Assembly (NCBI GenBank): GCA_016081115.2
Contig: JABTTQ020003424.1
Span: forward strand, 868,001 to 932,000
Origin: Rehmannia glutinosa
Taxonomy: Eukaryota > Streptophyta > Magnoliopsida > Lamiales > Orobanchaceae
Direction: 5' to 3'
Length of the DNA: 64,000 bases
Position 1 is the stretch's first letter; every line of letters begins with the position of its first letter. The position numbers were made by a program, and so were the translations under genes. The notes beneath the pieces were generated by a model. The model was not told the origin of the DNA. It ran no database searches and saw nothing but the letters and a program-made list of their open reading frames with translations. This document shows, piece after piece, positions 1 to 11,086 of the stretch.

Positions 1-312
1 TTACTTTTAGCATATTTTAATAATTCTACCTTAATTTGGATTTTATATTCTTTATTAAATTATTTTTTAGAAAAAGCAACTAGTAACTTACTAGTTTAAA
101 TAATAAAAATATTTTAATAATAGATGAGTATAACAAATATACAAAAATATTGAATGTAGAAATTGTTTGATTATTTGAGTCTAATGTATTTAACTCTTTT
201 AAATAATATGAACAAAAATATTTTTTAATATTGTATATACATACATATTCTTCTAAAAATTATATAATTTATATTTCTAATATAATGTATATGTAACGGT
301 TTAGTACAAAAC

Positions 313-453
313 CACGAGTTTTGTAGCTTAAGTGATATCGGTTTTACCCTTTGTAAGGGTGTTGATCAAGGTTCGAACCCAATATCTTTCAAGATCTTTG
401 GAATTTATCCGCTCCTCCAACCAAGTCTACCAACTTATTTAAAAAAAAAAAAA
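313..453 (+). mobile_element. tRNA-type SINE, family 1 (left foldback arm)
   Basis: The block has an A-box-like stretch (tagcttaagtgatatcgg), a near-perfect pol III B box (ggttcgaaccc) about 45 bases downstream, and ends in a 14-base A run at 440-453. That is the layout of a tRNA-derived SINE. Relatives occur inverted at 658-795 and at 30433-30620. No clear target duplication is visible. Confidence 0.65.
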
Positions 454-657
454 AGCGATTTAGTACGAAAGAAGAAATAATACATGATATTTTCTTCGGT
501 AATATTAAAATATTTTAAAAACTCTTTGCTCAAATAACAAGATTAGTGTCTAAATTATTTTAATAGAACTAACTGGGTTTGCTTTTAACTTATTTCATTC
601 AATTGTTCATTAAAGTTATTAATTTATTGATGTTATGTTTTGGACTACAATCATATG

Positions 658-795
658 TTTTTTAATAAGTTGGGAGTAGTGGTAGGAGAAGAAGAAATAA
701 GTTTCAAAGATGTGAAAGATACAGGGTTCGAACCCTGATCAATACCCTTACAAAAGGATGAGCGATACCACAACTACGAATCATATTGAATAAAC
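658..795 (-). mobile_element. tRNA-type SINE, family 1 (right foldback arm)
   Basis: This is the reverse-complement relative of the block at 313-453. It has a B box on the minus strand (gggttcgaaccc near 724-735) and the family's conserved 'aatacccttacaaa' stretch. The 3' end (left side) is only a short T run (ttttttaataag). It sits at the mirror position in the foldback, so it probably arose with the inverted duplication rather than by a separate insertion. Confidence 0.6.
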
Positions 796-1065
796 AATAA
801 ATAAATTAAGAGTGTAAAAATAAGTTAAAAGCGCACCCAATAATTTTTTTTTACTATTTAAAAGAGTCAAATACATTGAACTTAAATAATCAAAATAATT
901 TCTAACTTCAATATTTATGGATATTTGTTAGGCTCATCTATTATTAAAATATTTTTAATATTTGAACTAGTTAAGTTACTAGTTGCTTTTTCTAACAAAA
1001 TAATGTAAATAAAGAATATAAAACCAAAATTAAGGTAAAATTGCTAAAATCATGCTAAAAATAAT

Positions 1066-1606
1066 TATTATTAAGGGTAATTTTGTCCGCATACTTTAAT
1101 ATTAGGGGTAAGTGTTACATTGACAAGTTCTTGGTATATTAGATCAAGTTCAAGGGTATATTGTATTTTTAATTTTGCCCTAATTTATAATAAGATTATA
1201 TTAGAAGACCTGGGATTTGGAGAAAAAAATAATAGCTTAATAATTTTAAAAATATATTAAATTTGTAAAATCAATGATAAAATAATTATTAATATTTTAG
1301 AAACTTTTAATAACAAATTTACCGGTGTTGGCGTGTTGCAATTGAACTCTCACGAGGGGTTAAATGAAAGTTGGAGATTGTTATGGGAAAAATTGTATTT
1401 TTGCCCTTTTTTTTTTTTTTCTCATTTCGAACCAAATGTGTTCTTCTATTCCAAAACAGTATTAGATCTTCTATTCTAATCGCATGCATTATTGTCACGT
1501 GTATAACAATTATCATATTAATTTTCAAATATAAATTGTGCGCTTTAAACATGATAATATTATATATGTGACAATCATCGGTGCAATGGAATAGAAGGTC
1601 TCATCC
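1066..1606. other. AT-rich intergenic stretch
   Basis: No gene is seen. Bases 1071-1187 begin with ttaagggtaatttt and end with aattttgccctaa, weakly inverted ends that could be a short MITE. A T homopolymer of about 16 lies at 1405-1420. Short open frames here lack family features. Confidence 0.5.
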
Positions 1607-1932
1607 GCGTAGGGGTGTAAAGAAGCCGAGTCGAGTCGAACATAATATTGTTCAAGTTTGTTTGAATTTTAATCGAGCTTCAAAAATTGTTTTTGATCTT
1701 GGTTTGATTATTAATCGAATCGAACCCGAACGAGCTTTAATCGGCCGAACACAAATCGAGCTCGAGTAGTTTGATATTTTTCCACATATTTTATTACTTT
1801 TTTACTAATTAGTGAGCTCGAACCGAGCCTTACATCTTATCGAACGAAAAATGTGTTCAAATTTAATTCATTAAGTTAACAAAACCAAACTCAAACGAAG
1901 CTTTTAACGATCAATCTCAAATCGAGGTGGCT
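1607..1932 (+). repeat. Dispersed repeat 'cgagctcg', copy 1
   Basis: About 325 bp rich in tcgagc/gctcgaa motifs, starting with 'aggggtgtaaa'. A diverged copy lies in inverted orientation at 6540-6890, sharing for example 'ttcgttcgataagatgtaa'-type sequence. The start resembles hAT-type MITE ends, but no matching right terminus or target duplication is evident, so the class is not assigned. Confidence 0.6.
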
Positions 1933-2029
1933 GCATTTCGATTTGCTATTTATGCTACAACTATATCTTCAAATTTTGTTGTACCAAAAAAAAAAAATCA
2001 AATTATTCTCTGTTCGAAATAAACAAACA

Positions 2030-3375
2030 ATGGAAAACACCATTGTTCTTTATTCTACACCAGAGCACTTAAATTCCATGTCAAATTTAGCAACGTTCAT
2101 CAACAAACACCACCCCTCCATCTCCGTCGTACTGATTAGCACCGCCGCCGAAGGCGGCGGCGGAGCCACCGCGCCTTCCGTCACTTACCACCGTCTCCCC
2201 ACCCCTAATCTTCCACAAAACTCAACCTCCGACCTCCTCGAACTCAACTTCGAAATCCCCCGTCTCAACAACCCTAATCTCCGCCAAGCACTCGAAGAAA
2301 TTTCCCAGAAATCAAAAATCAAAGCATTAATCATCCATTTTTTCTGCAATTCGGCATTCGAAGTTTCTACGAGCTTGAATATACCCACTTATTTCTGCCA
2401 TACCACCGGCGCTTTTCCCCTTTGTGTTTTACTTTATTGGCCAACCATTAACGAGAAATTTCCTGGAAATTTGAATGATGTTGTTGTTGAAATCCCAGGC
2501 TGCCCACCGATTCGCTCAGTAGATCTCCCCGAGATTATGATTTTTCGTCAGCGTAATTTTTACAAACACCTTGTGTGCACCGCGATGAACATGCGGAAAT
2601 CGGCTGGGTTAATCGTCAACACTTTCGACGCGCTTGAGTTTAGAGCTATGGAAGCATTAGCAAACGGTCTGTGCTTCCCGGATGGGCCGACTCCGCCGGT
2701 TTACTCGCTCGGACCGTTAACCGGCGAAAAACCGGCGGCGCAGAGCCTGAATGCTTGCGGTGGTTGGATTTACAGCCGACCAAAAGCGTCGTTTTCCTCT
2801 GTTTCGGAAGACGCGGTGTTTTTTCCGTTGAACAGTTAAAGGAAATGGCGATCGGTTTGGAAAATAGCGGTTACAGATTTCTCTGGGCGGTGCGAAATCC
2901 GCCGGAGAAACAGAGCTCCGAGGAGCCGGACCTGGAGGCGCTGTTGCCGGAGGGTTTTTTGGAGAGAAATAGGGAAAGGGGTGTTGTTCTGAAGTCGTGG
3001 GCCCCACAGACGGATGTGCTGAGTCACGAATCGGTTGGGGGTTTCGTGACGCACTGCGGCCAGTGCTCGGTCCTCGAAGCGGTGTCGTTTGGGGTTCCGA
3101 TGATCGGATGGCCGCTGTACGCGGAGCAGAGGATGAATCGGGTTTTCATGGTGGAGGAGATGAAGGTGGCGGTGGCGGTGGAGGAGCTGGAGGATGGGTT
3201 CGTGACGGCGGATGAGCTGGAGAAGAGAATAAGGGAGTTGATGGAGTCGGAGATGGGAAGAGAGATTAGGCGGCGTGTGACGGAGCTGAAATGCTCCGCC
3301 GCGGCGGCGGTGAGAGAGGGTGGCTCGTCGCTGGTGGCTTTGGAGAAGCTTATGGAGACTGTGACTCGGGTTTAA
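2030..3375 (+). pseudogene. UDP-glycosyltransferase, UGT88-like, single frameshift and altered catalytic residue
   Basis: Family 1 plant UGTs transfer a sugar from a UDP-sugar to small acceptors such as flavonoids in the cytosol. The start at 2030 gives MENTIVLYSTPEHL, the usual UGT88 beginning. Frame 2 runs to about 2730, and frame 1 then carries the rest to the stop at 3375. One extra base, most simply an A in the A5 run at 2727-2731, joins them into about 448 residues, normal for the family. The C-terminal half has the PSPG box (WAPQTDVLSHESVGGF...THCG...YAEQ). Oddities: the catalytic Asp expected in the 'IIDFFC' motif is His (about residue 103), while the catalytic His is kept as PEHL (residue 13) but the glycine-rich GRG before it is missing. 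PSPG positions 22-23, usually W-N, are Q-C. No intron is needed. It is either a dying paralogue or a divergent enzyme in which the frameshift is a sequence error. Confidence 0.85.
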
Positions 3376-3894
3376 GTGTAATAATAGGTATTTATTGGGT
3401 AAACGTGAAAAAATAAATAATAGAAAATAGGAAAATAAATAAAGTGCCCCTTGATTAAGTTTTTGTATAATTTTTAGTAAAGTTAGTTAAGGAAATATAG
3501 AATAGTGAAATTAATTTGTGGAACTTTTATATAGTGTACATGCATTTATAATATCACGTTCTCTTGTGATGTGACTTTCGGGTTTGGGTGACACTGTAGA
3601 GACTGATTTCAACCGTTGGTAGAATATTCTGGATGGTTCAAATTAAGGGACAAATATATTTATTATTTAATTAATTGTTAATATTAATGGTAATCTTATA
3701 AAAGAACACTAACAAATAACTACATAAAAATGACAAACAATTACAAGGTTACGGAGAGAAATTGTAATTTCTTTGGTTGCATCCTAATTAAAAATTAGTA
3801 TCTCAATACATATTTCTTCGTATCTTCTTTGTTCTTCTTCCGTTGTATCGTTTTACAACTCATAATACTCTAGTTTGATATTTTCTCTTCCAGT
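3376..3894. other. 3' flank of the UGT
   Basis: AT-rich. It contains several aataaa-type polyadenylation signals just after the stop (for example near 3412 and 3436). No other gene is seen. Confidence 0.5.
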
Positions 3895-4170
3895 TGTTGC
3901 TTAATCAGTACAATGTTACTACATATGCAAAAACAAATAAATAAAAATATAGTGATATGCTGATATCCTTCTAATTAAACAACAATATTATATCAACCAT
4001 GCAACGACCAAATACTACATATGCATCATCTTAAATAAAGTATAGCACCATCCTTCCAATTAAGCAACAAAGTTACATACTTACATTAGGATTGTCCGAA
4101 TGTGCAATGTCCCAATACTATATACGCATCAACGGTAAATAAAAAATATAGTGATATCCTTTTAATTAAT
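3895..4170. repeat. Three degenerate tandem units of about 90-110 bp
   Basis: The segments tactacatatgca / tactacatatgcatcat / tactatatacgcatcaa recur. Each is followed by 'aaataaa..atag..atatcctt..aattaa' and, in the first two, 'aacaa'. The units are diverged and imperfectly spaced. No coding content. Confidence 0.55.
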
Positions 4171-4584
4171 TATGTTGTAAACATAGATTGGAGAATTATA
4201 CTGGGTAGTTTGATTTTTCAAATGATGAGAACTTGAACAAAAAAACACTTTAGTGGCAAAACCAAGCTAGGATGAAAGAACTCCCAAAAGTGTAAAACTT
4301 TGAAAAAAAGAAATAAAAGCTATTAGTAAAATTGTGTGCAAGTCAATTACTTTTTTTGTCCTCTATAACTTATTCAAAATACTAAAGAATTACTAAATAG
4401 CCGTAATGCAAATTAGTTATAATCTTTCTTTTTAAAATAAAGGATAAAATTAAGGATCATCCAAATTTATATACCAACGGCCGATATCAATCCTTACGGG
4501 CTACGATCTTACCCCAAGCTATAGGTCTCATGTATTTGTAATTAAGGATTTAATAAGAATGCTAGACTAAGATACCCTTTGTCG

Positions 4585-4752
4585 GGCGTAGCCAACCCGA
4601 CCTAGTCCCATTTACCCCTAGCTCAATTATTTTTTTCCCTTAAAAAACACATAATTTTTTTTATTATTTTTTTCCACCGAAAAACGGAATGACAAAAAAA
4701 AGTTTGGGGTCTTGTGGTGTGGCCATGGTGGCACTCCTAGCTATGCCCCTGC
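4585..4752. repeat. MITE-like repeat of the 'ggcggagcca' family, copy 1
   Basis: It begins 'gggcgtagccaacccgac' and ends 'tcctagctatgcccctgccc', with an AT-rich middle containing 'cctagctcaa' and 'tttttttccaccgaaaaa'. Similar layouts occur at 11549-11715, 23424-23603 and 60998-61152. The class is uncertain. Confidence 0.45.
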
Positions 4753-5128
4753 CCTTTGTTTATTCTGCTCGAGTTATTAAAATCTACTATAGTAGTACTA
4801 TCAGTGGCAATCAATGGGTCACAGACTCACAGCCCAAAATTACACACTTCAAATCAAGCCTCTTTTAAAGACTGCATATTAATTTCTTAAATCAGAAATT
4901 CTAGCCTGCTATTAATCTAAATAGATGGGCTCGTCAAGGTCAGCCTAAACTAGCATCTTCTTCTTTGGACCCTTCACTGAAATTGAGCCCAAATAAAAGA
5001 TTTTAAACTATTAAAAATTATTATTACAACAAAATCAAATTATCTTATCTCGTTGTTCATATGCTGATTACTGACTGCTGACATTCAATCAACAAAGATG
5101 TGCAATGTGTAATGAATCATTTTCTTAA

Positions 5129-5207
5129 CAAGATTTTAGAAAATATTGACATACAAAGAAATATTGATATATTGACATACAAGATTTTAGAAAATATTGA
5201 CATACAA
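5129..5207. repeat. 28-bp perfect direct repeat, 51 bp apart
   Basis: The same 28 bases, beginning caagattttagaaaat, occur at 5129-5156 and 5180-5207, with a partial 'atattgacatacaa' unit between. This is a local tandem duplication. Confidence 0.8.
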
Positions 5208-6539
5208 TTCACGTGAATTTATATTTTATCCGAGAGAAAAGTAAAATTTGATCAATGAGTTACTGCTCATAATTGTTTTCACACGCATTAATATATATTT
5301 AAATTTTGAAGATAAAATTGATGAATTCAATTTGCATGCTTGATTTGCTATGTCCTTCCAGAAAAACCAAAATATTGGAAAAAGGACCACATGAATTTGT
5401 CCTAAAATTGCGTTAAATGACGCAATTTCAGCAGGAGGACATTGCAAGAATCCCTCCCTTGAACCATGTTAATCTACTGTACTTTTTATGTTTAGATTAG
5501 AATACACAAACAAACGATTGTTCTAAATCCTAGTTAATTAATTATTCTATTTGAAACGACATAGGTATGATTATCTCATAACTTCATGTGCTTACCTGAA
5601 TGATTTAAGGTGTGATTAGAGTTTGTCCTGTAACTTAATATCCTTTTCTTTTTCTTTATGAAAATTCATTTCTGTCATTTGTAAACTCGAACCTAGACCT
5701 ATTCATTAAAGAGTAATATGCGTAGCCACTAACCCCAACGGTTTATCTTTTTCTATCGTGGTTTTGGAAAATTCAACTGTATATAATAAATATTCACAAA
5801 AAAAAAAAAAAAAAACCCTCTCTCGTGAGAGATGGTGTTAAACCGAGATGGGCCATGTAAAAGGAAAAATATAAGATTAGGGCCTAACTGTTTTGACCCA
5901 TTTAAAATCGGGTTTTTAGTCCCACGGGCTGGGGATATTTTTGAAAAAATATATTTAATATACTAATATTGAGTTATTAATTGTTAAAATATGATATTGC
6001 TTGATTTTTATTATTTCTTCTTTTGAAATTTATCATTTAGATGATGTTGCTATGATTCTTTTTGGTCATGAGTGGGACTACGTTGCTACATGCTATTATA
6101 GACTTATAGTCTATTGTGTACAAGAGTTTTTTTTTAAATGTTGAAGACTTGAAGTTGGACAGGAAGAAATTATGTGCAACTTCTTTTTGGCCTTCTGGGA
6201 GCCTGTTATGAAAATTTGACGGATTGTTGTGTTTCGAGTTTATGTGTACTAAAAAAATTATTATCATGTTAGATAACTTTTGGTTTCAAATTTTAGATTT
6301 AAGTCCAAATTATTTTAATCTTTTAAGTCATGGCTTAATAGTGACCTAATTAGCTCAAAACGCGACAAGACTAAAGTTAATTCCGCATTTTTAGTAGCCC
6401 ATAAAAACTGAACATTTAGCCCGTTGTCCACCGATTTGGCCCGAAACCACTAGGGAAGCCCATTTAATATATCTAGCGAACAATGAAGTATAACTGCATC
6501 ATTGAAATTCACAATTTGAAATCATCATAACTAGTGCTG
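5208..6539. other. Intergenic, no gene seen
   Basis: AT-rich DNA with an A run of about 18 at 5799-5816. The run may mark an old retroposon tail, but no pol III boxes or target duplication were found upstream. No open frame shows family features. Confidence 0.5.
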
Positions 6540-6890
6540 AGAAAACAACAAAACTATTCAATACTCGATTCTCGATTTGAGATCGACCGATAAAAGCTCA
6601 TTTAAATTTGGTTCGTTAACATAATGAACCAAGTTTGAACACATTTTCTCGTTCGATAAGATGTAAAGTTCGGTTCGAACTCGACTTGATTAGTAAAAAA
6701 ATGTAAAAAATATTGCTCGCATTTCGATTTCGGTTCATGTTAAGCTCGACTAAAGCTCGTTTAAGCTTGATTTGGTTAATAATCAAACCAAGCTCAAATA
6801 TAATTTTTAAAGCTCAATTAAAATTCAAGCAAATTTGAACAATGTTATATTTGACTCATTTCGATTTTCGTCTCATTTACAGTACCGCAA
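6540..6890 (-). repeat. Dispersed repeat 'cgagctcg', copy 2 (inverted)
   Basis: Reverse-complement relative of 1607-1932. Shared landmarks are ttgagatcgacc, gttcgttaac, cgttcgataagatgtaa and gctcgttt. Together the two copies frame the UGT as an inverted pair about 5 kb apart. Confidence 0.6.
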
Positions 6891-8280
6891 TACTAACGTT
6901 TGATTCTGAGGACACGCCAATCCATATTGTTCAAAAAAATTCATTATTATCCCTCCAAAGTCCAAACAAACAAGTTAGAATCTAAAAACTCAGGCACCGA
7001 AGATCTGTAATCATTCCCCTAAAATGCTCCTCTTTAAATACGACAGAACAACAGACAGTAAACTAATAAACTAAGTTTAAAATATTCTTACAGCTACAGC
7101 AATTTGCCTTTTTTACAGAAGAAAAAACCTCTGGTACTCGTTGGGCGTTCACACTGCCCACCGACCTTCTCCTATTTCAGATTCCTTTTACTGCTGCCCC
7201 TCTATTTCTATAAAAGATAGATTCTGAAAATCCTATGATCATCATAGCTAGCGCTTGAATTTTTGACGTCATGATGACGACATTAATTTTTTATGTTCCC
7301 GATATTAATTTCTTTTTTTCGTGTGTTTTTTATTCAAATGCTGCATCTGTTTGGAACTTCGCATGAGTGTCTTCCGTGATGTCCCAATTTCTCGTGCGAA
7401 GGATCACTTGAAGATCGAAATAATTGAGAAATTTCTGAAGTTTAAAAAAGAAAAAATTAGTGATATTGAAAAAGTAAAAGATATTAAGATATGAGATATT
7501 TGATCTTGTAAGTAGCTTATGTAGCAATTTTAGGATTATCAATCCGGATCAACATTTGAAATATGAATTCTATGTGTATTATTTATTAATTGTGGAAATA
7601 CATAAACACATACATATTTGACAAAATTGAGTTTTTTTACTACTCCCCAATAAGATAGATTGTCTTTTTCTTTTTTTTCGCCCATCCCAAATTATGCGCA
7701 TTTTTCTTATTGAGTATTATTCTGTTACACAACAATAGACTATTCCTATTTAATTCACTTTATTTGCGACTAACATTTATATGCTTTCATTTAATGCAAG
7801 GAAGGGCAAAGTGAGAAGAATATGAAAAAGAATTATGATCTCAATTATATTTATTATGTTTTTTTTAATCTGTGTGAAAACTCAATTTGCTTATCTTATT
7901 GGGATGGATGGAGTAATAGGTTTCAAATTACCACAACTAAAACGTATAAGAATAAAATTCGTCAAATTCTTAAAATTATAGGATTAAAATTATTATTTTT
8001 GTTAAGAGTCAAAATTATCACATGACTAAAGCTGCAACTTTAAAATTTAAGGACTAATTTTGCGACATCCTGTAAATCTAGGACTAATTTGCAATTATCT
8101 TATTAGATGGAATACATAAAGGACCAAATATATCATCCATTTATATTTACCGAACCAAAATTGCTACATAGACTACTAAATAGACTATTTACGAGACCAA
8201 ATATGTCATCTCCTCATACTTATAGGATGAAAATAGATAAGATAAACAGTAAATTAATTATGATGGAATAAACAGTTTTT
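6891..8280. other. Intergenic, no gene seen
   Basis: AT-rich. The open frame on + at 7822-8025 has no recognisable motif and strongly AT-biased codons. Nothing else is supported. Confidence 0.5.
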
Positions 8281-8341
8281 ATATATAAATTAATATACTT
8301 TTTTTTTTTTTTTTTTTGAGGAAATATAAATTAATATACTT
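8281..8341 (-). mobile_element. Minimal retroposon insertion: poly-T with flanking duplication
   Basis: A T run of about 20 plus 'gagga' is bracketed by direct repeats of 'atataaattaatatact' (about 8284-8300 and 8325-8341). This is the signature of target-primed reverse transcription of almost nothing but a poly(A) tail, inserted in minus orientation. The 'ttttgagg' edge resembles the LINE 3' end at 63918-64000. Confidence 0.7.
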
Positions 8342-8385
8342 AACTAGACGAGTTTTTAGCTGATTGAATCAATTGTTAGTACAAT

Positions 8386-9270
8386 TTACACTGAAAATAT
8401 GCTTATTTTGGGTAGAAATGTACCTTTGGATGATGAGTTGTAGGATTTCTTGCAATACAGAACCGCTCCTTGAATTCCTTCACGCTGTTCCAACATCGAA
8501 TCGTCTCTCCGGCGAGCTGGCGGTGGTGGCAAACCGATCGCAGCTGACGCCGATCGGCTTTTCCCCAAACGCTTCGTCACGATCTTAAAGCTCCCCGCCC
8601 TGCTTCCCTCGGAGAATTTCATCGAAGATAAATCCACAGGCGCATTCACCGGCGTAGATGACGGCGTCAAGGAATCCGTTAACTTCGCCTTCTCATTCTG
8701 CCTCTTCCAAATCTTAAGGTACAACAATGGTTTAATCAGCTTCAGATACTTCGGAACCGCATCTCTCGACGATTTATCCGATAAAGTTTCGTAATCGGAG
8801 GTTTCTTTCAGCAATTGGCTTCTCAAACTGTTGTCTCTGGCCAAATTAGAAGCGATCGGCATTTCCTCCACTCTGCATTTTACAGAGAAACGATTGTTCT
8901 CGTCGATCTTCGACGATTTCGAGAACAGATTGAACGGACTCCCCTTCAACTCGCCGTTGGACTCAATTTTCTCGCATCTCGACGGTTTCCTGAACATAAA
9001 GAAGACACTGAACTTCGGAGTCGACCGCAGGAGAGTAACCGGAGAAAAATCCTTCGAATCCGAAATCGATAAACCACTTTTACTCAACAAAACATCTCTC
9101 GGAGATTCAATAAACTGAAAATCCTTCTTCACAGCCTCGTCTCCTCGTCTAACGGCGACACGATCAGGCGATTTGAAAACCAAATCGAAAAACGAGTCTT
9201 CGTCATCGGTTTCTTCATCGTCGCCAGCTCCATTTGCTGCATTTCGCCAGAGGATTCCAGAAGCTTCCAT
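8386..9270 (-). CDS. MAKR2: Probable membrane-associated kinase regulator (MAKR2/MAKR5 type)
   Basis: 294 residues in one exon with no frame breaks. MAKR proteins are plant-specific relatives of BKI1, held at the plasma membrane by basic residues, and modulate receptor-like kinase signalling. Visible features are an acidic N terminus (DDEETDDEDSFFDLVF, residues 17-32), a basic lysine/leucine stretch likely to hook the membrane (KYLKLIKPLLYLKIWKRQ, 174-191), the conserved SFKIVTKRLGKSRSASAA (227-244), a proline run, and the family C-terminal block RRDDSMLEQREGIQ...CKKSY (254-277). The start is the first in-frame ATG, at 9270. After SSSK the sequence reads AAAG|GTACAT, which could be a splice donor at 8424, so the last 14 residues might be read-through into an intron. 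RTNLB3-like and DAA1-like downstream give the same gene order as in Arabidopsis; MAKR5 is the alternative name. Confidence 0.88.
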   Translation of the reverse strand: MEASGILWRNAANGAGDDEETDDEDSFFDLVFKSPDRVAVRRGDEAVKKDFQFIESPRDVLLSKSGLSISDSKDFSPVTLLRSTPKFSVFFMFRKPSRCEKIESNGELKGSPFNLFSKSSKIDENNRFSVKCRVEEMPIASNLARDNSLRSQLLKETSDYETLSDKSSRDAVPKYLKLIKPLLYLKIWKRQNEKAKLTDSLTPSSTPVNAPVDLSSMKFSEGSRAGSFKIVTKRLGKSRSASAAIGLPPPPARRRDDSMLEQREGIQGAVLYCKKSYNSSSKGTFLPKISIFSV

Positions 9271-10189
9271 TGAAGACTAACGGAGAACAAATTTGAAAGT
9301 AGTGCAAAAGGGAAAAAGCTTTTTTATCTTCACGCTAAAAATGCAGAGCTGAAATTCGAAAACTGTTACAGTGGATTTTATAAAGACTAAAGAGTAATAG
9401 CAATAGCTAAGGTCATGTATGGCGCGGGGGGAAAAGGACGATCATGTGAGACACGGAAGTAAAGTAAATAACCGGGATAAAATAGATGATGCCAAACACT
9501 GTTTTAGGTTCAGAGTAGAGACTATTTTTTGCAGACTGAATTTCTGGTGCACCCTCAGAGCTCAGGCCTTTGAAATTTTGCTATTTGAGGGATGGTCCAA
9601 ACCAACTTTAGCTTGTGGGCTCACTTATATTCACTTCAACCCTTTTGAAAAGAAAATTTTGGATTGTCAAACGAAGCTTTATACAATGTGTGTGCTTTAA
9701 ATAAGATTGTAGAATTATCTTTCATTCTTTTGTAGATTATTTTCAAGACTAGAGATAATTGACATGCCCCGTGACATTAGGCGTCTTTATTTACAACTAC
9801 CTTGGTGGATTTGTCTTTGAGAATGATTGTTTATGTAGTTTTGGTTGGCTCATTGGGTGGATTCACACAAGACCCTTTAGATGATCATGGAGATGGACCC
9901 AATTAAATTTAGGAGCTTGTCGATATTATTGAACTTGACGGTGAAGAAGAGGATTAATCATTCTTACTATAACTGCTCGGTTGTTGGAGGCGCGTTCCTA
10001 ATTAACCCAAAGCGGGAACCATTAGTTTCCTTTTTCCAGCAAGCACAAGCCTCAATCTAGGATTATTGATGGAAAAAGAAATGAATAGAAATTAAAGAAA
10101 GAATCCTAATGACATGCTAGGGTGAAAAAGAGAATTGATCATTCCTAATATTATTTGAATCTTAAATGTTGAAAGGAAGCTAGGCTGAA
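9271..10189. other. Upstream flank of MAKR2-like and intergenic DNA
   Basis: Probably holds the MAKR2 promoter and 5' leader next to 9270. An open frame on + at 9419-9700 shows no motif and no homology I recognise. Nothing else is called. Confidence 0.45.
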
Positions 10190-10359
10190 ATGCTCCCCAG
10201 ACTCATGTATTTACATCCCACAGCTTTAACACATCGCTTAGCCTCATCCATCTTGGTGCAAGAGCGCTCGATTAGAGAGCTATTACGCACTTTTTAAGGG
10301 TGGCTGCTTCTAGGCAAAGCTTCTGACAGTCGAACGATCATTTAGGAACCTTAGTTGGT
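10190..10359 (-). pseudogene. Plastid 23S rRNA fragment (NUPT)
   Basis: On the minus strand the text matches domain II of chloroplast 23S rRNA from memory: CTAAGGTTCCTAAATGATCG, then TTTGCCTAGAAGCAGCCACC, then GTGCGTAATAGCTC, CGAGCGCTCTTGC, GGCTAAGCGATG and AAGCTGTGGGATGTAAA, in that order. Relative to the plastid gene, roughly 40 bases are missing between the first two motifs, and there are scattered substitutions. It is an old nuclear insertion of plastid DNA, not a functional rRNA. A mitochondrial 26S origin is less likely because of the CGAGCGCTCTTGC motif. Confidence 0.8.
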
Positions 10360-11074
10360 TACACCATATGTTTTCCTTTCGACGATGAAACTTATCCTCC
10401 ATGAGACTGGTCGACCTTCTTGTGATAAATTAAAGTTTCATTGAGTATTATAGCATCTTGCATTAAATTTTACAATCTAATTCCACTGAATATGATAATA
10501 CACTCTTCATGAAATTTTACGATCTGACTTTTTTAAATAATATGTTTTTGGATTAGTTAATCATCAAAGTGCCCCTTCACTTATGTCTCATGCTACTATA
10601 TGCAATATAATCAAAACGAACAATTTCTAAAATAAAGTTTTGTCTCCTAAAATAAAGTAATTTTGGAGAATGATAGAAGAAAAAGTTTGAAGATGCCAAA
10701 AAGAAAAAAATTCTGGAAAAAGTGTAAACTTGATAGTGACGAGAAACTTCCAAAAGGAAAATGAAACCAAAAAGAAAAGAATTGAAGGGCAGAAAGGTAT
10801 CTTTGTTAGGCTTGCTTTTACCAGTCTTTTGGTAATAAAATCTGACGGGTCAGACATTGAGGCTTGGGCTTAGCCTAAAGGTCCAAATGGGCACGCCAAA
10901 GCGGGTCAGATTCCCAGTCCGTATTTAAAAGTTTTGACTTGCTAGCTAGTAGCTTGGACGGCCCTGATTTCATAATCTTTTTCTTTCCACCTTGGCTACC
11001 ATAAAAAGTAGGAATAAATTTATTAAATAATAAGGAAACCAAAAATAAAGAAAAATAAAGAAAAATGATTTGGT
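10360..11074. other. Intergenic, no gene seen
   Basis: AT-rich between the rRNA fragment and the next SINE. No gene, RNA or clear repeat is supported. Confidence 0.5.
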
Positions 11075-11086
11075 GAACATAAAGTT

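Larger units (their letters stand above)
1..1065. repeat. Large foldback (inverted repeat), left arm cut by window edge
   Basis: Bases 1-470 and about 655-1065 are diverged reverse complements around a loop of roughly 185 bases. Matching blocks include the AT-rich outer arms (for example 'gcaactagtaacttacta' near 77 against its complement near 965) and a SINE-like block in each arm. No coding capacity is visible. The outer end lies beyond the window, so the full length is unknown. Confidence 0.8.

Noticed and set aside
8815..9118. Plus-strand open frames of 85 and 95 residues over the MAKR2-like gene
   Set aside because: They are antisense shadows of the minus-strand coding sequence, which has clear family motifs.
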